Positions 33,289 through 43,818 of a stretch of 64,000 nucleotides of DNA are shown here, piece by piece. The position numbers and the translations under genes were made by a program. The stretch's first letter is position 1. Every line of letters begins with the position of its first letter. This DNA comes from Polychytrium aggregatum (lineage: Eukaryota > Chytridiomycota > Chytridiomycetes > Polychytriales): positions 521,144-585,143 of the forward strand of contig NW_026516229.1 of assembly GCF_025602895.1 (NCBI RefSeq), given 5' to 3'. The notes below the pieces were generated by a model. The model was not told the origin of the DNA, ran no database searches, and saw only the letters and a list, made by a program, of their open reading frames with translations.

Positions 33289-36200
33289 ATCCGACTCCGA
33301 CCCCCGACGCTGAACTATTGACTCTCGCCACCGGACCTCACCTGATCAACTCTCTCATCGACGAACCCCACCGCATTGCCGCCAACCACGGCAAGGGACT
33401 GCTTGTGATCGACGCCACCCTCAACGGCTCCCCGATCACCGTCCTCATCGACCCTGGTGCGACCAACTCGCACATCTCCGAGACCCTCGCCTCGACCCTC
33501 GACCTTCGAACCAAGACCACCGCCAACGCCGTCACGATGCCCAACGGCAAGTCCTTCCCGTCCTCCGTCACCGATCCCGTCGACCTCACCATCCACGACT
33601 ACCACGCCCGCATCAACCTCTTCACCGCGCCACTCACCTGGGACGTTCATCCTCGGCAAGAACTGGCTCGACCAGACCAACCCCGAGATCGACTGGCCCT
33701 CCAACCGAATCAAGTTCTCGATCGACGGGAAGCACCACACTTGGACGGCATCGCGACCCGACATCCGGAATGCCACTCACGACCCTCGAACTCCGATCCC
33801 AGTACCACATGTCGACCCAGCAGATCAACGCACTCGCTTCGACTCCCGGCGCCGTGTATGTTTGTACTCTGAGCAGTGACTTGAATACAGTTGCTGTTGA
33901 ACCCTACGACCCCGTTGCCCAACTTGCCCGTGTCCTCGAACCACTGACCCCCGAACACCGATCCATCATCGCAAAGTACCGCGATGCCTTCAACGAACTC
34001 AAGGAACTCCCGCCTCACCGACCCGGCATCGACATGAACATCCGACTCGACGACTCTGCCAAGCCAACCTGGTCGTCGCTCTACCAAATGTCGGCCGAAG
34101 AACTCGCTCGTCTCAAAGACGAACTCGACCGATTGCTCCGGAATCGGCCACATCCGCAAGTCCGTCTCGCCCTTCGGCGCACCGATCTTCTGGGTCAAGC
34201 AGGGCGACAAGTTCCGACTCGTCTTTGACTTCCGCGCCCTCAACAAGATCACCGTCAAGGACCGCACCGCGCTGCCCAACATGCGCGAGATCATCGACCG
34301 CCTGTCCAAGTGCCGTGTCTTCTCCAAGCTCGACTTGCAACGCGGATTCCACCAGATCCGCATTGCCGACGCCGACACCCCCAAGACGGCCTTCAGGACC
34401 AAGTACGGCCACTTTGAGTGGCTTGTGATGCCCTTCGGCCTCGCCAACAGTCCCTCCGTGTTCCAAGCCGCGATGAACGACATCTTCCGCGAGTTACATC
34501 GACGACTTTGTGTTCGTCTACATCGACGACATCCTGATCGCATCCGAGGACGAGGACCAGCACATCCGCCACATCGAACTGGTCCTCGACAAGATCCACC
34601 GACACGGCTTCAAGATCCGACCCGAGAAGTGTTCGTTCTTCAACTCGACCGTCACCTATCTCGGCTTCATCATCGGCGAAGGACGCATCCAAGTGCATCC
34701 CTCGCGCATCGACGCCATCAAGAACTACCCGCGACCAACGACCGAACACGAACTCCGCAGCTTCCTCGGCTTGACCAACACCATCATGAGCTTTGTCCCT
34801 GGCTACGCTGCCCTCGCCGGTCCACTCTCGACTCTGATCACCACCCGCTCCGCCAACTCGACCAAGTCCGTCGTCTGGGACGACAACGCCATCGCCGCCT
34901 TCGAGCAGCTCAAGTTGCTCTCGCCTCAGTCGCTGCACATGGTCAACCCGGACAAGGACATTCACCTCTTCACCGACTGGTCCGAGTCAAGCGCATCGAT
35001 TGGTGGATGGATCGGGCAGGACATGGACGGATCCGGCACGGTGCGCCCCATCGCTTTCAACTCGCAGAAACTGCACGGATCCGAACTCAACTACTCGCCC
35101 TACAACGGCGAGCTGCTGTCGATCACCCGCCACCTCGACAAGTTCAAGAACTACCTCGTCGGCCGCAAAGTCTTCCTCCACACCGACCAGAAGGCGCTCA
35201 AGCACATCCTCGACTCCAAGACCCTCAACAAGCGCCAACAGCGAGCCATCGACACGATGCTGGACTTTGACCTCGAGATCCAGTGGATCCCCGGCTCGTG
35301 GAACAAGGTCGCCGACGTGCTCTCGCGCACACCGACAGCCATCTCCAAGGCCGTCCAAGTCTCGATCATCAACGCGATTGTCAACCTCGGACCCTCGCCC
35401 GACGATCTCTTGGACACCATCCGCACTCAGTACAGCTCCGACCCGATCCTGTCAGCACTGATCTCGGTCCTCCGCGACAACTCGACCGACGGACTCAAGC
35501 CGTGGATGAAGGCACAGCTGCACCGCTTCTCACTTCGACACGGGATTCTCTACTTCGACTCGACCCGCATCTGCATCCCCGGCAAGGACCTCCGCATCTC
35601 GATCATCAAGGACCACCACGACTCTGTCTGTGCAGCTCACCCCGGCACCAACACGCTCTACAAGGCCATCTCGACACACTACTACTGGCCCGCCATGTCC
35701 AAGGACATTGCCGAGTGGGTCTCGCACTGCGACATCTGCCAGCGAGCCAAGATCCGACGACAACAAGCATACGGTCACTTCTCCCGGATCCCTGTGGCCA
35801 CCCGCAAGATGGACACTGTCGCCCTCGACTTCATCCTCGGACTCCCGCCTGTCACGGACTCACTCTCGGGACGCACCTTCAACTCGATCACGATCTTTGT
35901 CGACTCCCTCACCAAGTACGTCGTCCTGGTTCCTGGCAACAAGACCGACTCGGCCGAAGACGTCGCCCGCCAGTACTTCCGCGATGTCTTTGTGCACTTT
36001 GGACTCGCCGGCACTTTCATCTCGGATCACGACACACGCTTCCGGTCGGCCTTCTGGACAGGACTTAACACTCTGCTCAAGACCGAACTCCGGATCGCCT
36101 TTGCCCACCACCACGAGGCCGCCGGACAAGTCGAACGCTTTGTGGCAACCGTCGCCGAGGCCATCCGCTGTTCGACTCTGGCCCTCGGCTCCCGCTGGAT

Positions 36201-36966
36201 CGATCAAGTGCCATACATCCAGTTCGCGCTCAACTCACACAGCTCAGCTTCGACTGGACATTCGCCCTTCTTCCTGATGCACGGTCAGCATCCTCGCACT
36301 CCTGCCAACACCGACATCATCGCCGAGTCCAACCCTGCAGCACAGTCGATCGAGGAGATGCAAGCGACTCTGGACTTGGTCTCGGACAACATCGGCAAGG
36401 CCCAGGACCGGGCCCTGTACTACGCCAACCGACATCGACGCGATATCAGCTACGACATTGGCGACCAAGTCCTGATCGACACGACCGCGTATCACTTCAG
36501 CACGGACGACGTCACACCCTCCAAGATGCGGATGCCGTACTTGGGACCCTTCAAGATCATCGAGAAGATCGGAACGACTGGATATCGACTTCGACTCCCG
36601 AGGACCCTCCGATTTACAACCGAACTCCCCGCTTCCGCCCTCGTCCCCTACAACACACCATCGACCGACCAACTTGTGTTTGATGAACCCGGACCCAACC
36701 ACAACGACGAATCAGTGTTCGAAGCGATCATTGGACACAGGATCAACCGACGACGTCGACTTCCTGGATATCGACACGAGTTCTTGCTCCGCTGGCAGGG
36801 ATACGACCCATCTTACGACTCGTGGGCACCACTGGCCGAACTCTTGGATGGAGGACTCGCAGATATCCACGACTTCCTCAGCCGCAACCGCAACCTTCCG
36901 GAAATGGACACACTGATCGACCTTTGCCAAGCACAAGTGCAACGCAACTCGGGATCGAAAAATTGA
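33231..36966 (+). pseudogene. pol: Frameshifted pol of copy C
   Basis: Four single-base insertions (near 33647, 33764, 34142, 34495) break the protease-to-RT part. From about 34510 the frame is open to the stop and matches copy D, covering YIDD, RNase H, integrase and chromodomain. Confidence 0.9.
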
Positions 36967-37000
36967 TGGTTTGACTTGAGCACAATTTTTCTGGGGGGGA

Positions 37001-37466
37001 TGTCACAGATCGCTCTGCCCGCCTAGCTGCACCGTCGCACTTGTGTCACTGTTTGCGTCGCACACTTTCCTTTTCCTTTGTCCTGTGACGCCTTTCCTTT
37101 TTCCTTGCTCTCATGTTGCACACGCCGCTCTGTTTTCCCTGCATTTGTCATCGACCATGCATTAGTCAGACGCTGTGTCACCCGCATTTGTCAGCCACCG
37201 AGCATTTGTCAGACTTTCACATGTTTCTCCGGTTAGCCGTTGCTGCCTGGCTGCTGTCCCGCCGCCTCCGCTGCTTCGCCCCCGCTGCGGCAGGCTTCGC
37301 CTCCGGGACCGCCAGACAGATAAATAGCCCGCCTTCACCCGCTCATGTTTCTGGTCATCACCTTCGACCCCAGACACACTTGACTCTAGATCCTAGCCTC
37401 GCTAAGATCAATAAAACCCTTCTCTATCTTTTTCTTTTGATCTCCTCTTGATCCCGTGATCTGACA
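37001..37466 (+). repeat. 3' LTR of copy C
   Basis: 466 bp, preceded by the polypurine tract at 36993-37000; matches the LTRs of A, B and D by eye. Confidence 0.95.
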
Positions 37467-37471
37467 GTTGG

Positions 37472-38680
37472 CGAGGCCGAAGGGCATCACAAGCCACTCA
37501 AAGTGGCCGTACTTGGTCCTGAAGGCCGTCTTGGGGGTGTCGGCGTCGGCAATGCGGATCTGGTGGAATCCGCGTTGCAAGTCGAGCTTGGAGAAGACAC
37601 GGCACTTGGACAGGCGGTCGATGATCTCGCGCATGTTGGGCAGCGCGGTGCGGTCCTTGACGGTGATCTTGTTGAGGGCGCGGAAGTCAAAGACGAGTCG
37701 GAACTTGTCGCCCTGCTTGACCCAGAAGATCGGTGCGCCGAAGGGCGAGACGGACTTGCGGATGTGGCCGATCCGGAGCAATCGGTCGAGTTCGTCTTTG
37801 AGACGAGCGAGTTCTTCGGCCGACATTTGGTAGAGCGACGACCAGGTTGGCTTGGCAGAGTCGTCGAGTCGGATGTTCATGTCGATGCCGGGTCGGTGAG
37901 GCGGGAGTTCCTTGAGTTCGTTGAAGGCATCGCGGTACTTTGCGATGATGGATCGGTGTTCGGGGGTCAGTGGTTCGAGGACACGGGCAAGTTGGGCAAC
38001 GGGGTCGTAGGGTTCAACAGCAACTGTATTCAAGTCACTGCTCAGAGTACAAACATACACGGCGCCGGGAGTCGAAGCCAGTGCGTTGATCTGCTGGGTC
38101 GACATGTGGTACTGGGATCGGAGTTCGAGGGTCGTGAGTGGCATTCCGGTGTCGGGTCGCGATGCCGTCCAAGTGTGGTGCTTCCCGTCGATCGAGAACT
38201 TGATTCGGTTGGAGGGCCAGTCGATCTCGGGGTTGGTCTGGTCGAGCCAGTTCTTGCCGAGGATAACGTCCCAGGTGAGTGGCGCGGTGAAGAGGTTGAT
38301 GCGGGCGTGGTAGTCGTGGATGGTGAGGTCGACGGGATCGGTGACGGAGGACGGGAAGGACTTGCCGTTGGGCATCGTGACGGCGTTGGCGGTGGTCTTG
38401 GTTCGAAGGTCGAGGGTCGAGGCGAGGGTCTCGGAGATGTGCGAGTTGGTCGCACCAGGGTCGATGAGGACGGTGATCGGGGAGCCGTTGAGGGTGGCGT
38501 CGATCACAAGCAGTCCCTTGCCGTGGTTGGCGGCAATGCGGTGGGGTTCGTCGATGAGAGAGTTGATCAGGTGAGGTCCGGTGGCGAGAGTCAATAGTTC
38601 AGCGTCGGGGGTCGGAGTCGGATGGCGGCAACTCGCCGGGTCCTTCAGAGGTCGTAGTATCCAGGGGTTGCCGCCTCGTC
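37472..38680 (-). pseudogene. pol: N-terminal part of copy B pol
   Basis: Protease and the first part of RT, ending at GLAN where copy C inserted. The open frame runs on into the C LTR for some 29 unrelated codons. Confidence 0.92.
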
Positions 38681-38687
38681 GTTTCCC
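38624..38687 (-). promoter_or_regulatory. Predicted -1 frameshift signal of copy B
   Basis: Heptamer on the minus strand at 38681-38687 with the same spacer and stem (distal arm 38624-38632) as the other copies. Confidence 0.75.
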
Positions 38688-39703
38688 TGATCTTCGTAGA
38701 AGGTGGCCTGGTCGGCGGTCTCGACGATGGCGTTGATGCGGGGCTGGTTCAAGGGACACTGCGAGGCGATGTGGCCGAACTTGCGGCAGCGGAAGCAGCC
38801 TCCGTTACGGCGGAGGTACTCCTTCTCGCGGTCGGTGAGCTTCTTGATCGGGCGCATGTCGACGTTGTCGAGGTCCATGGCGTTGGGGTCACGTGCGGGA
38901 GGCTGGGTCGGCTGGAAGGCGGGACGAGGAGGACGGACCATTGGGCGGAACTGCGGCTGACCAGGTGGAGCGCGGAAGAGAGGAGGTCGCTGGAACTGGA
39001 GCTCGCGGAAGGGTTGATCGCGGAACTGAGTGCGAGCGGGCTGCTGCATCAGGGGTTGCGATTGACCCATAATGGACTCGTATCGCTCGGCGAGGGCCAT
39101 GGCATCTTCGAGGGTGGCTGTGTTGGAGTCAAGCTTCCATTCGACTTCGATGCGCACCCTGTGCTTGAGCTTGGTGAGGTAGCGCTGCAGGTTCTGGCGG
39201 TTGTTGCTGAAGTGGGGCAGCTCGAGGAGGAGATCGCGGAAGCGAGAGTTGAACTGCTCGACGGAGCCGGTGTGGCGCAGTGCTTCGAACTCATCCTCGG
39301 TGGTGCGCAGCGAGGTGGACGGAAGGAAGGTGTCGCGGACGAGGGACAGGACGGCGGCCGGGGTCAGGTTGTCGAGTTGCTTGCCCTGGGACCAGAGGCG
39401 CCACCAGGTCTTGGCCTTGCCCTTGAGGTTCATGGCGACGGTGGCGACAGCGGTGGCGTCATCGAGACTGTGGAAGGCAATGTACTCGGTCATTGAGAAG
39501 ACAAACTCGTCAACGACAGCAGCCTTACGCTCGCCAGTGAAGGCGTCGGGGAGCGGGATCTTGGGACGCTTGAAACCGGGAGGGACCGTGGGGAGATTCG
39601 GCTGGGCAGTCAGGGCGGAGAGGACCAGGGCGCGGTCCTCGAGCGATAGTTGTTCAAGGGCCTGGAGACAGGCATTGACGGCGGGATCGTCCGATGCTAC
39701 CAT
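38645..39703 (-). CDS. gag: Gag of copy B
   Basis: 352 codons, intact and apparently identical to the gag of A and D; starts at the LTR/primer-binding-site junction. Confidence 0.92.
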   Translation of the reverse strand: MVASDDPAVNACLQALEQLSLEDRALVLSALTAQPNLPTVPPGFKRPKIPLPDAFTGERKAAVVDEFVFSMTEYIAFHSLDDATAVATVAMNLKGKAKTWWRLWSQGKQLDNLTPAAVLSLVRDTFLPSTSLRTTEDEFEALRHTGSVEQFNSRFRDLLLELPHFSNNRQNLQRYLTKLKHRVRIEVEWKLDSNTATLEDAMALAERYESIMGQSQPLMQQPARTQFRDQPFRELQFQRPPLFRAPPGQPQFRPMVRPPRPAFQPTQPPARDPNAMDLDNVDMRPIKKLTDREKEYLRRNGGCFRCRKFGHIASQCPLNQPRINAIVETADQATFYEDQGNDEAATPGYYDL

Positions 39704-40168
39704 GTCAGATCACGGGATCAAGAGGAGATCAAAAGAAAAAGATAGAGAAGGGTTTTATTGATCTTAGCGAGGCTAGGATCTAGAGTCAAGTGTGTCTGGG
39801 GTCGAAGGTGATGACCAGAAACATGAGCGGGTGAAGGCGGGCTATTTATCTGTCTGGCGGTCCCGGAGGCGAAGCCTGCCGCAGCGGGGGCGAAGCAGCG
39901 GAGGCGGCGGGACAGCAGCCAGGCAGCAACGGCTAACCGGAGAAACATGTGAAAGTCTGACAAATGCTCGGTGGCTGACAAATGCGGGTGACACAGCGTC
40001 TGACTAATGCATGGTCGATGACAAATGCAGGGAAAACAGAGCGGCGTGTGCAACATGAGAGCAAGGAAAAAGGAAAGGCGTCACAGGACAAAGGAAAAGG
40101 AAAGTGTGCGACGCAAACAGTGACACAAGTGCGACGGTGCAGCTAGGCGGGCAGAGCGATCTGTGACA
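39703..40168 (-). repeat. 5' LTR of copy B
   Basis: 466 bp; the SH3-protein gene resumes just after the duplicated CCGCC at 40169-40173. Confidence 0.95.
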
Positions 40169-40809
40169 CCGCCCCTGTGGACTCGTCCGAGTCGACTTCT
40201 CACCAACTCAACGCCGTTGCTGCCCCGGCTGGCACCGCTTCATCGGCAGCAGCTTCCCAGGCAACGCCTGCGATCGACAACGATGCCCTCAACCGATTGA
40301 AGCTTGGAGCCGGAGGCGCTGCTCCTTTCCAACTCAATGCTGCCGCTGCTTCCTCCGACACATCCAGCCCGACCGACTCTCCGCCCCCAACCAGCGGCAG
40401 CCCCAACACGGGCGTCTTCATTGGCATCGGCTCGGCCGCTGGTGTGCTCGGTGTCGCCGGTGCTGCCTATGCGGCCTTCCGCAACAAGCTCTTCAAAAAG
40501 TCGTACGCTGCCGCATCGCAGAAGGCGGACGAACCCTTTAGCACCAAGCTTAACATCATGAAGCCCAGTTTCTCCGCCCCCTCTTCGTCTTCCTCTTCCT
40601 CGTCCGCTTCTCGCTCGACTGCGCCCACAGTTGGTCAAGATGGCAAGGCTACGCACCCATTCCGGGCTACGCTGCCGGATGAACTCAATGTTAGCGTGGG
40701 CGATGTTATCACTGTCGAGGAGGATTTTGGCGACAACTGGGGCCGCTGCCGCAATGTGTTCTCTAATGCCGTTGGCGTCGCACCCCTGACGATCTTTGTT
40801 CGCAAGTAA

Positions 40810-42294
40810 CGCGGGTCGCCGAGCCCGCAGTCATGGGCTTTCTCGATAGCTCCCGCTATTGACCTTTGCGAGTGCGCGGGCGATCGGGCCAAGTTTGCTC
40901 AACAATGAATAATCATTTGGAAAAAAACATGAATCTGGGGCTGCAGATCCGTGGAGGTTATTCGCAGAATTGGCTCTGGGAAGGAGCGGGTCGATACTGG
41001 TGGGTGGGTGGCGATTGTCAGACATGAATCGATGGAGCAGTCGACGTATTGCTGCTTGGCGGGGCCATCGCGAGCCGACTCCTATTGCCGCAACCGAATG
41101 CTACAGCGATCTCATCCAGAAAGAAACGGGACAGCCACTCTCTGGCATGAGCGATACAGGACTGCTGATCCATTGGCTCCAGTGAGGCCATGAGATTGTT
41201 TCCCGTCCTGGTTGGCAATCCCTTTGTGTGGTGTATTCACTCGACTCTCTGGACTGCTCCATGGTGTATCAATATCAAGATACTCGACCTTCTCGAGTCA
41301 CTTGGCTTCCCGGCACTGTGAGCACACCTGGAGATCGAGTCGCTTGAATCGCCGTCGCCGAGTGGTGTCATCTCTTGCGGGGAGCCATCTGTGCGAGAAA
41401 GGAGCGACGATGGCTGGTTCTGCCCTTGGGCAAGAACGAGTATCCTCAAATCCGGCGCATTTGGGGCTGGCAGCGATGCCCACAATGACATCCTTGATTC
41501 AGATCCAGAGTCGCATCACAGATTGGCAGTACGAAAGTCGAGGGTGTGATGAACAGTCATACCCAGCGCGATATTTTGAGGCAATAACATATTTACTCAA
41601 CGATCAAAATCCGGGGTGTCCCGTGTTTATTGGAGACGCTATCTGCCCTGTGAAGAAGCACAAGCACGTCGCAGCAGTAACTTGCTTCATCCACACAGAG
41701 CCTGGCCTGTGTTAATGTCGGCGTTTTGTCGGCACATTCATCCGAACAGCAAACCCAGATCACACCAAGAGTGCTCCATATCAAAGCGCATTCGCCTCCC
41801 CCCCCCTGCTCCCGCCTTTCTCTTTCACATCCTCCCCTGGTCTGAAGAAGCGCAAGCCTTCCTTCCGTTCACGTCCCATTCGAGTGCACAACTGTCGCTG
41901 AGCTGTGGCCTGCACTTCGCTTTGCGACCCACGGAAGTGTCTCGGTCTACTCAATCGTGCCGCCTTGTTCCTCGCATCCACACCCCCGTGGAATGCATCG
42001 CTTTCCACTCCGGCTCGGCTTGATCAAATCTATTCACTCGTCTCGAGCGTGCTCAACTATCTGTGCTCAACTATCTGTGCTCAACTATCTGTGCTCATCG
42101 CCTCAGCCCAGCCTCTTTCTCGTGCTCGCTTCGTCGTCCTCGTCGCTCGTCACCATTCGTTCCTCACGCCCCTATTCCCACCCGACCAACCCGTTCCCGG
42201 TCCAACCTCATTCGCACTATAGTCCCGCCAAGAGTCCCAGCCCTCCTGAAGAGACTCATCTCTGTTGCGTGTCGCACTCACGACTCTGAGTATC
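40810..42294. other. Intergenic region between the SH3-protein gene and copy D
   Basis: No gene supported; the longest open frame (41212-41715) has no domain and no coding-like composition. From about 41795 the plus strand turns pyrimidine-rich and promoter-like. It may belong to the gene at 48248, now separated from it by copy D. Confidence 0.5.
42049..42097. repeat. 14-bp tandem repeat (GTGCTCAACTATCT, 3.5 copies)
   Basis: Three perfect 14-base units plus a half unit in the promoter-like region about 200 bases before copy D. Confidence 0.9.
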
Positions 42295-42760
42295 TGTCAC
42301 AGATCGCTCTGCCCGCCTAGCTGCACCGTCGCACTTGTGTCACTGTTTGCGTCGCACACTTTCCTTTTCCTTTGTCCTGTGACGCCTTTCCTTTTTCCTT
42401 GCTCTCATGTTGCACACGCCGCTCTGTTTTCCCTGCATTTGTCATCGACCATGCATTAGTCAGACGCTGTGTCACCCGCATTTGTCAGCCACCGAGCATT
42501 TGTCAGACTTTCACATGTTTCTCCGGTTAGCCGTTGCTGCCTGGCTGCTGTCCCGCCGCCTCCGCTGCTTCGCCCCCGCTGCGGCAGGCTTCGCCTCCGG
42601 GACCGCCAGACAGATAAATAGCCCGCCTTCACCCGCTCATGTTTCTGGTCATCACCTTCGACCCCAGACACACTTGACTCTAGATCCTAGCCTCGCTAAG
42701 ATCAATAAAACCCTTCTCTATCTTTTTCTTTTGATCTCCTCTTGATCCCGTGATCTGACA
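42295..42760 (+). repeat. 5' LTR of copy D
   Basis: 466 bp with terminal inverted repeat TGTCA/TGACA. U3 contains four GCATTWGTCA decamers (42435, 42453, 42478, 42496). Confidence 0.96.
42435..42505 (+). promoter_or_regulatory. Four spaced GCATTWGTCA decamers in U3
   Basis: Start-to-start spacing is 18, 25 and 18 bases, giving two equal pairs about 110-180 bases upstream of the TATA-like box. This looks like an enhancer or binding-site array; no factor is identified. The same array is in every LTR here. Confidence 0.55.
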
Positions 42761-43818
42761 TGGTAGCATCGGACGATCCCGCCGTCAATGCCTGTCTCCA
42801 GGCCCTTGAACAACTATCGCTCGAGGACCGCGCCCTGGTCCTCTCCGCCCTGACTGCCCAGCCGAATCTCCCCACGGTCCCTCCCGGTTTCAAGCGTCCC
42901 AAGATCCCGCTCCCCGACGCCTTCACTGGCGAGCGTAAGGCTGCTGTCGTTGACGAGTTTGTCTTCTCAATGACCGAGTACATTGCCTTCCACAGTCTCG
43001 ATGACGCCACCGCTGTCGCCACCGTCGCCATGAACCTCAAGGGCAAGGCCAAGACCTGGTGGCGCCTCTGGTCCCAGGGCAAGCAACTCGACAACCTGAC
43101 CCCGGCCGCCGTCCTGTCCCTCGTCCGCGACACCTTCCTTCCGTCCACCTCGCTGCGCACCACCGAGGATGAGTTCGAAGCACTGCGCCACACCGGCTCC
43201 GTCGAGCAGTTCAACTCTCGCTTCCGCGATCTCCTCCTCGAGCTGCCCCACTTCAGCAACAACCGCCAGAACCTGCAGCGCTACCTCACCAAGCTCAAGC
43301 ACAGGGTGCGCATCGAAGTCGAATGGAAGCTTGACTCCAACACAGCCACCCTCGAAGATGCCATGGCCCTCGCCGAGCGATACGAGTCCATTATGGGTCA
43401 ATCGCAACCCCTGATGCAGCAGCCCGCTCGCACTCAGTTCCGCGATCAACCCTTCCGCGAGCTCCAGTTCCAGCGACCTCCTCTCTTCCGCGCTCCACCT
43501 GGTCAGCCGCAGTTCCGCCCAATGGTCCGTCCTCCTCGTCCCGCCTTCCAGCCGACCCAGCCTCCCGCACGTGACCCCAACGCCATGGACCTCGACAACG
43601 TCGACATGCGCCCGATCAAGAAGCTCACCGACCGCGAGAAGGAGTACCTCCGCCGTAACGGAGGCTGCTTCCGCTGCCGCAAGTTCGGCCACATCGCCTC
43701 GCAGTGTCCCTTGAACCAGCCCCGCATCAACGCCATCGTCGAGACCGCCGACCAGGCCACCTTCTACGAAGATCAGGGAAACGACGAGGCGGCAACCCCT
43801 GGATACTACGACCTCTGA
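42760..43818 (+). CDS. gag: Gag of copy D, CCHC zinc knuckle, start codon across the LTR junction
   Basis: 352-aa capsid/nucleocapsid precursor. N-terminal half is a retrotransposon Gag domain (LPDAFTGER, AKTWWRLW, FNSRFRDLL blocks), then a Pro/Gln/Phe-rich linker, and CFRCRKFGHIASQC (about residues 303-316), a CX2CX4HX4C zinc knuckle for RNA packaging. The ATG uses the last base of the 5' LTR plus TG of the primer-binding site. The next in-frame ATG is at 42970, inside the Gag domain, so the junction ATG is the only plausible start. The stop at 43818 is read unless ribosomes shift at 43776-43782. Confidence 0.94.
   Translation: MVASDDPAVNACLQALEQLSLEDRALVLSALTAQPNLPTVPPGFKRPKIPLPDAFTGERKAAVVDEFVFSMTEYIAFHSLDDATAVATVAMNLKGKAKTWWRLWSQGKQLDNLTPAAVLSLVRDTFLPSTSLRTTEDEFEALRHTGSVEQFNSRFRDLLLELPHFSNNRQNLQRYLTKLKHRVRIEVEWKLDSNTATLEDAMALAERYESIMGQSQPLMQQPARTQFRDQPFRELQFQRPPLFRAPPGQPQFRPMVRPPRPAFQPTQPPARDPNAMDLDNVDMRPIKKLTDREKEYLRRNGGCFRCRKFGHIASQCPLNQPRINAIVETADQATFYEDQGNDEAATPGYYDL
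42761..42772 (+). promoter_or_regulatory. Primer-binding site of copy D, inside the gag coding sequence
   Basis: TGGTAGCATCGG follows the LTR with no gap. The first eight bases pair with a tRNA ending TGCTACCA; the TGGTAGC start is like the initiator-Met primer site of yeast Ty1. It also encodes Gag residues 2 to 5. Confidence 0.75.

Larger units (their letters stand above)
31739..37466 (+). mobile_element. Chromovirus LTR retrotransposon, copy C, nested in B, frameshifted in its 5' half
   Basis: 5728 bp on the plus strand, opposite to its host copy B. LTRs 31739-32205 (467 bp) and 37001-37466 (466 bp). Target duplication GTTGG at 31734-31738 and 37467-37471. Relative to D it has nine single-base insertions (near 32101, two in 32241-32247, 32671, 33015, 33647, 33764, 34142, 34495) and a few substitutions, all before about 34500; the remaining 2.97 kb looks identical to D. 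It shares the Ser variant with D. Confidence 0.96.
28717..40168 (-). mobile_element. Chromovirus LTR retrotransposon, copy B, interrupted by nested copy C
   Basis: Outer segments are 28717-31738 and 37472-40168; without C and its duplicated GTTGG they total 5719 bp, the same as A and D. LTRs: 28717-29182 (3') and 39703-40168 (5'). Target duplication CCGCC at 28712-28716 and 40169-40173, inside the SH3-protein gene and 541 bp from copy A. Gag is intact; pol is cut by copy C just N-terminal to the RT YIDD motif, so B cannot encode its own replication proteins. It shares the Pro variant with A. Confidence 0.96.
21846..40809 (+). pseudogene. Secreted/single-pass membrane SH3-domain protein gene, split by two LTR retrotransposon insertions
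   Basis: Host coding segments are 21846-22456, 28181-28332, 28538-28716 and 40174-40809. The only natural intron is 28333-28537; the other gaps are element A and element B with nested C. Leaving out the elements and one copy of each target duplication gives 1578 bases, a continuous 525-codon frame. The product would have a signal peptide (residues 1 to about 25, Ala-rich cleavage region), a Ser/Thr/Ala linker, a Cys-rich ectodomain with several N-glycosylation sites, a second Ser/Thr-rich stretch, one transmembrane helix (about 397-419) followed by RNKLFKK, and a C-terminal SH3 domain (about 473-525, with HPFRA, DNWGRC and GVAPLTIF in place of ALYDY, WW and P..Y). The layout resembles fungal Fus1-like membrane SH3 proteins, but orthology is not shown. 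Both elements are antisense to the gene, so no full-length product is expected from this allele. Confidence 0.9.

Noticed and set aside
41212-41715. 167-codon open frame between the SH3 gene and copy D
   Set aside because: No domain, no in-phase splice partners, composition like the surrounding intergenic DNA.
42614-42772. Self-priming (Tf1-like) instead of tRNA priming
   Set aside because: I looked for a complement of TGGTAGCATCGG near the expected RNA 5' end in R and found none, so a tRNA primer is the simpler reading.
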